Assembly: GCA_037178625.1 (NCBI GenBank)
Contig: CM074129.1
Span: 1,054,001-1,118,000 of the forward strand
Origin: Skeletonema tropicum
Taxonomy: Eukaryota > Bacillariophyta > Thalassiosirophyceae > Thalassiosirales > Thalassiosiraceae
DNA length: 64,000 nucleotides
Direction of reading: 5' to 3'
Shown: in pieces, positions 62,192 to 64,000 of the stretch
Layout of the letters: each line of letters opens with the position of its first letter
Numbering within the stretch: position 1 is the stretch's first letter
Position numbers and translations under genes: made by a program
Notes under the pieces: model-generated
Seen by the model: only the letters and a program-made list of their open reading frames with translations
What the model was told of the DNA's origin: nothing
Databases searched by the model: none

Positions 62192-64000
62192 ATGAAGCTA
62201 CGCGTCCTCTCCATGTACTACGCCTACACCATTGCGCTGTGCACCCAAGCTGCGGTCGTCAATGCATTCAGCCGCTGTGCACATACAACGCTGAGCCACA
62301 TCAAATTGATGAATGACGTCACAACACAGTTTTACGCCGTACAAGCGACATCAGCATCGATGCCATCGGAGAGTATTGAGGGGGAGTTGGAAGATGATAT
62401 CAGTCTCACAACGGCATCTAAAGAGAGTGGACTTCAACTGCTTGACAAAGTAGACAATTTGTTATCATCTAGTGATCAATCAATAAGTCAGAACATGTTG
62501 ACGAAAATCAGTCTCGACGTCGAAAACGATGTGAGGTGGGCAAAAGAATCTCCATTACCATTTGAAAGTGATCACAGCAATCATGTCGTAGGGGGCGGTC
62601 CGTCGGAGACCACAGGTCGAAATATTGAGTATGAACCAATATCTGTAACAACATCAACTGAAGCATCATCATCTGTCACCACTACAATCGCCCAACGTAC
62701 AAAGCCATCATCGCCTTTATTAACTCAAAATGAAATCACGATACTAAGAGAGGCGGTAGACGCATATTGGGAGTACTTGGCCTCAACCAAAGATGAAGAT
62801 TCTTCGACGAAAAGCCGGTTTACATATCAGAGAAAGGGAAACAGTGAAGCTCATTTATCTGACGTTTTGCGTTATTATGAACAAAATCATGACGGAGAGG
62901 AGAGGCAACAGCAACTGTCTGCCCTTGTAGACAAACTGTTATTGGACCGTGTATATCCCTGGGTGCGAGATGCATTCCTATCCAAAGAGGTTGAGTCCAA
63001 TAGCGATCTGTATGTCTATGATGCAATCTTCATTCGTTATAATGCCACTGAGGCAGAGAATATTGGTGCGGGACAACCGCTACATCGTGATTTGGGATAC
63101 GTGTCGGTCAATATAATGCTTAATTCTCAAGATGAATTTAGCGGTGGTGGAACTTTCTTTGAGAATCAACTCCTTCCTGTTATACTGAATGAGGGAGATG
63201 GAACATCAAATGATGATATTCATCCACTGAAACCATTGGGGCCTGGCCATGCCCTTGCACATTTTAGTTCGGATCGTCATGCCGGATCGGCGACGTTTGA
63301 TGGAGTGCGGGATATATTAGTATTGTTCGTCGCAGCAGCAGCTAGTAGGGCACCAAAGTGGGAAGTTGCCGCGAGATTGAAATCGACGGCTCGGGCTTAT
63401 TGTAGCGATGCTAATGATGGCTCCTCAACTAGTAGTAGCATCGATGAGCAATTATTGTGTCGTGTTCGTCATCACAGATTATCAATCGAACAAGTTCCCA
63501 GCGACGGAGAGGCTTGGCACTATTTAGGAATGGCATTGCTCGACTACCACACTTATGAGGTCGCCTTGCAACAGCAGAAGGGCTGTACAAATTCTGATAT
63601 TGACTCGATTTTGAGATTAGCTATATCTTGTCTTGAAGAAGCTACCACCTACACACCCTGCGATGGACGACTCCAGAACAATCTTGGTCTTGCTTGGGAA
63701 CATCTTTTCGAGCTTCATCAATCAACAGATGGAAAGGATGGGATGTCATTAGCGGCTTTTAGTAGTTTAGATAGTCTACGTGGAAAAGTAGCGGAGGCAT
63801 ATAGTCGATCAATACAAATACACGCTCTATGCAAGCAGGCAGGATGTGACGTCAATACTGATTATGAATGTGCGTGTCTAAATTATGGTTTGTTCCTGTC
63901 TAAACTGGATGATTTTGAGGGTGCAATCGACATTCTTTCACTGGTAGCAGCGAATTATGAAGATGAGGATATTGATTCTGATGCAGTTGGCGCTTCAAGA
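62192..64000 (+). CDS. 2-oxoglutarate/Fe(II) oxygenase (prolyl-4-hydroxylase-like) with helical-repeat tail, 3' end outside window
   Basis: The frame is open for 603 codons to the window end without a stop; the C-terminus is missing. The N-terminus is a signal peptide ending VVNA|FSRC, again with Phe after the cleavage site, suggesting plastid or secretory targeting. Residues about 40-170 are Ser/Thr/acidic. The catalytic domain shows the double-stranded beta-helix landmarks: PLHRDLGYVSVNIMLN with the H-x-D iron ligands (H298, D300), FSGGGTFFE, GPGHALAHFSSDRHAG with the distal His (H363), and RDILVLF with the 2-oxoglutarate-binding Arg (R373). Iron and co-substrate residues are therefore all present. 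From about 430 on, paired helices with WHYLGMALLDYHTYEVAL and LQNNLGLAWEHLFEL spacing look like TPR-type repeats. Prolyl or other peptide hydroxylation is inferred from the family; the substrate is unknown. Confidence 0.85.
   Translation, partial: MKLRVLSMYYAYTIALCTQAAVVNAFSRCAHTTLSHIKLMNDVTTQFYAVQATSASMPSESIEGELEDDISLTTASKESGLQLLDKVDNLLSSSDQSISQNMLTKISLDVENDVRWAKESPLPFESDHSNHVVGGGPSETTGRNIEYEPISVTTSTEASSSVTTTIAQRTKPSSPLLTQNEITILREAVDAYWEYLASTKDEDSSTKSRFTYQRKGNSEAHLSDVLRYYEQNHDGEERQQQLSALVDKLLLDRVYPWVRDAFLSKEVESNSDLYVYDAIFIRYNATEAENIGAGQPLHRDLGYVSVNIMLNSQDEFSGGGTFFENQLLPVILNEGDGTSNDDIHPLKPLGPGHALAHFSSDRHAGSATFDGVRDILVLFVAAAASRAPKWEVAARLKSTARAYCSDANDGSSTSSSIDEQLLCRVRHHRLSIEQVPSDGEAWHYLGMALLDYHTYEVALQQQKGCTNSDIDSILRLAISCLEEATTYTPCDGRLQNNLGLAWEHLFELHQSTDGKDGMSLAAFSSLDSLRGKVAEAYSRSIQIHALCKQAGCDVNTDYECACLNYGLFLSKLDDFEGAIDILSLVAANYEDEDIDSDAVGASR

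Noticed and set aside
1..64000. CRISPR arrays, tRNA and rRNA genes
   Set aside because: No regularly spaced repeat array was seen; no tRNA-like B-box with matching stems and no rRNA core motifs were recognised by eye. A tRNA scan would be decisive.

Overview
The window is nuclear DNA of a eukaryotic alga, most probably a centric diatom. Genes sit on both strands and carry short introns (about 70-190 bp, mostly GT-AG). Two proteins begin with a signal peptide followed by Phe, the usual diatom plastid-entry signature. Several families look like ones I associate with diatoms, and one gene has the layout of a biosilica-associated protein. The organism assignment is inference; no rRNA or tRNA gene was recognised.

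Layout. 1-20 kb: a lineage-specific small protein (2101-2772), a nine-exon full-size ABCG/PDR transporter (3290-8508, minus), a free-standing homologue of only its N-terminal tail (10589-11101, plus), a four-exon full-size ABCB/P-glycoprotein transporter (12495-16937, minus), a multi-pass membrane protein (17524-18624) and an unknown charged protein (19771-20766). 20-33 kb: repeat-rich DNA with two identical 368-bp direct repeats, a Stowaway-like MITE, a 98-bp hairpin, an ankyrin protein, and four copies of a small acidic protein in alternating orientation. Two of those copies form the arms of a large inverted repeat that encloses nested terminal-inverted-repeat elements.

33-50 kb: a recent tandem duplication of about 6.4 kb. 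Unit A has an intact secreted Lys/Ser-rich, Cys-rich protein (33412-34524), a C-terminal zinc-ribbon protein (36630-37736) and a 648-aa protein with two Cys/His modules (38178-40124, minus). Unit B repeats all three at 41111-47438, but its secreted-protein gene is a 5'-truncated, frameshifted pseudogene fused to a reverse-transcriptase fragment. A third partial unit (49060-50330) carries only that pseudogene, behind the same fragment. Unit A has a MITE where unit B keeps the empty site.

50-64 kb: a three-box HMG protein, a putative plastid protein, a TYW2-type tRNA wybutosine enzyme, a small protein with SILK and RVxF-like PP1-docking motifs, a GC-rich hairpin-dense island, a five-exon leucine-rich-repeat protein with a predicted N-myristoylation signal, and a 2-oxoglutarate/Fe(II) oxygenase with a helical repeat tail that runs off the end.

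Splice junctions were placed by eye. In every multi-exon model the exon lengths sum to a multiple of three. There is no operon logic. The unifying theme is local gene duplication (ABCG tail, small-protein family, 6.4-kb unit) in DNA rich in non-autonomous transposons.
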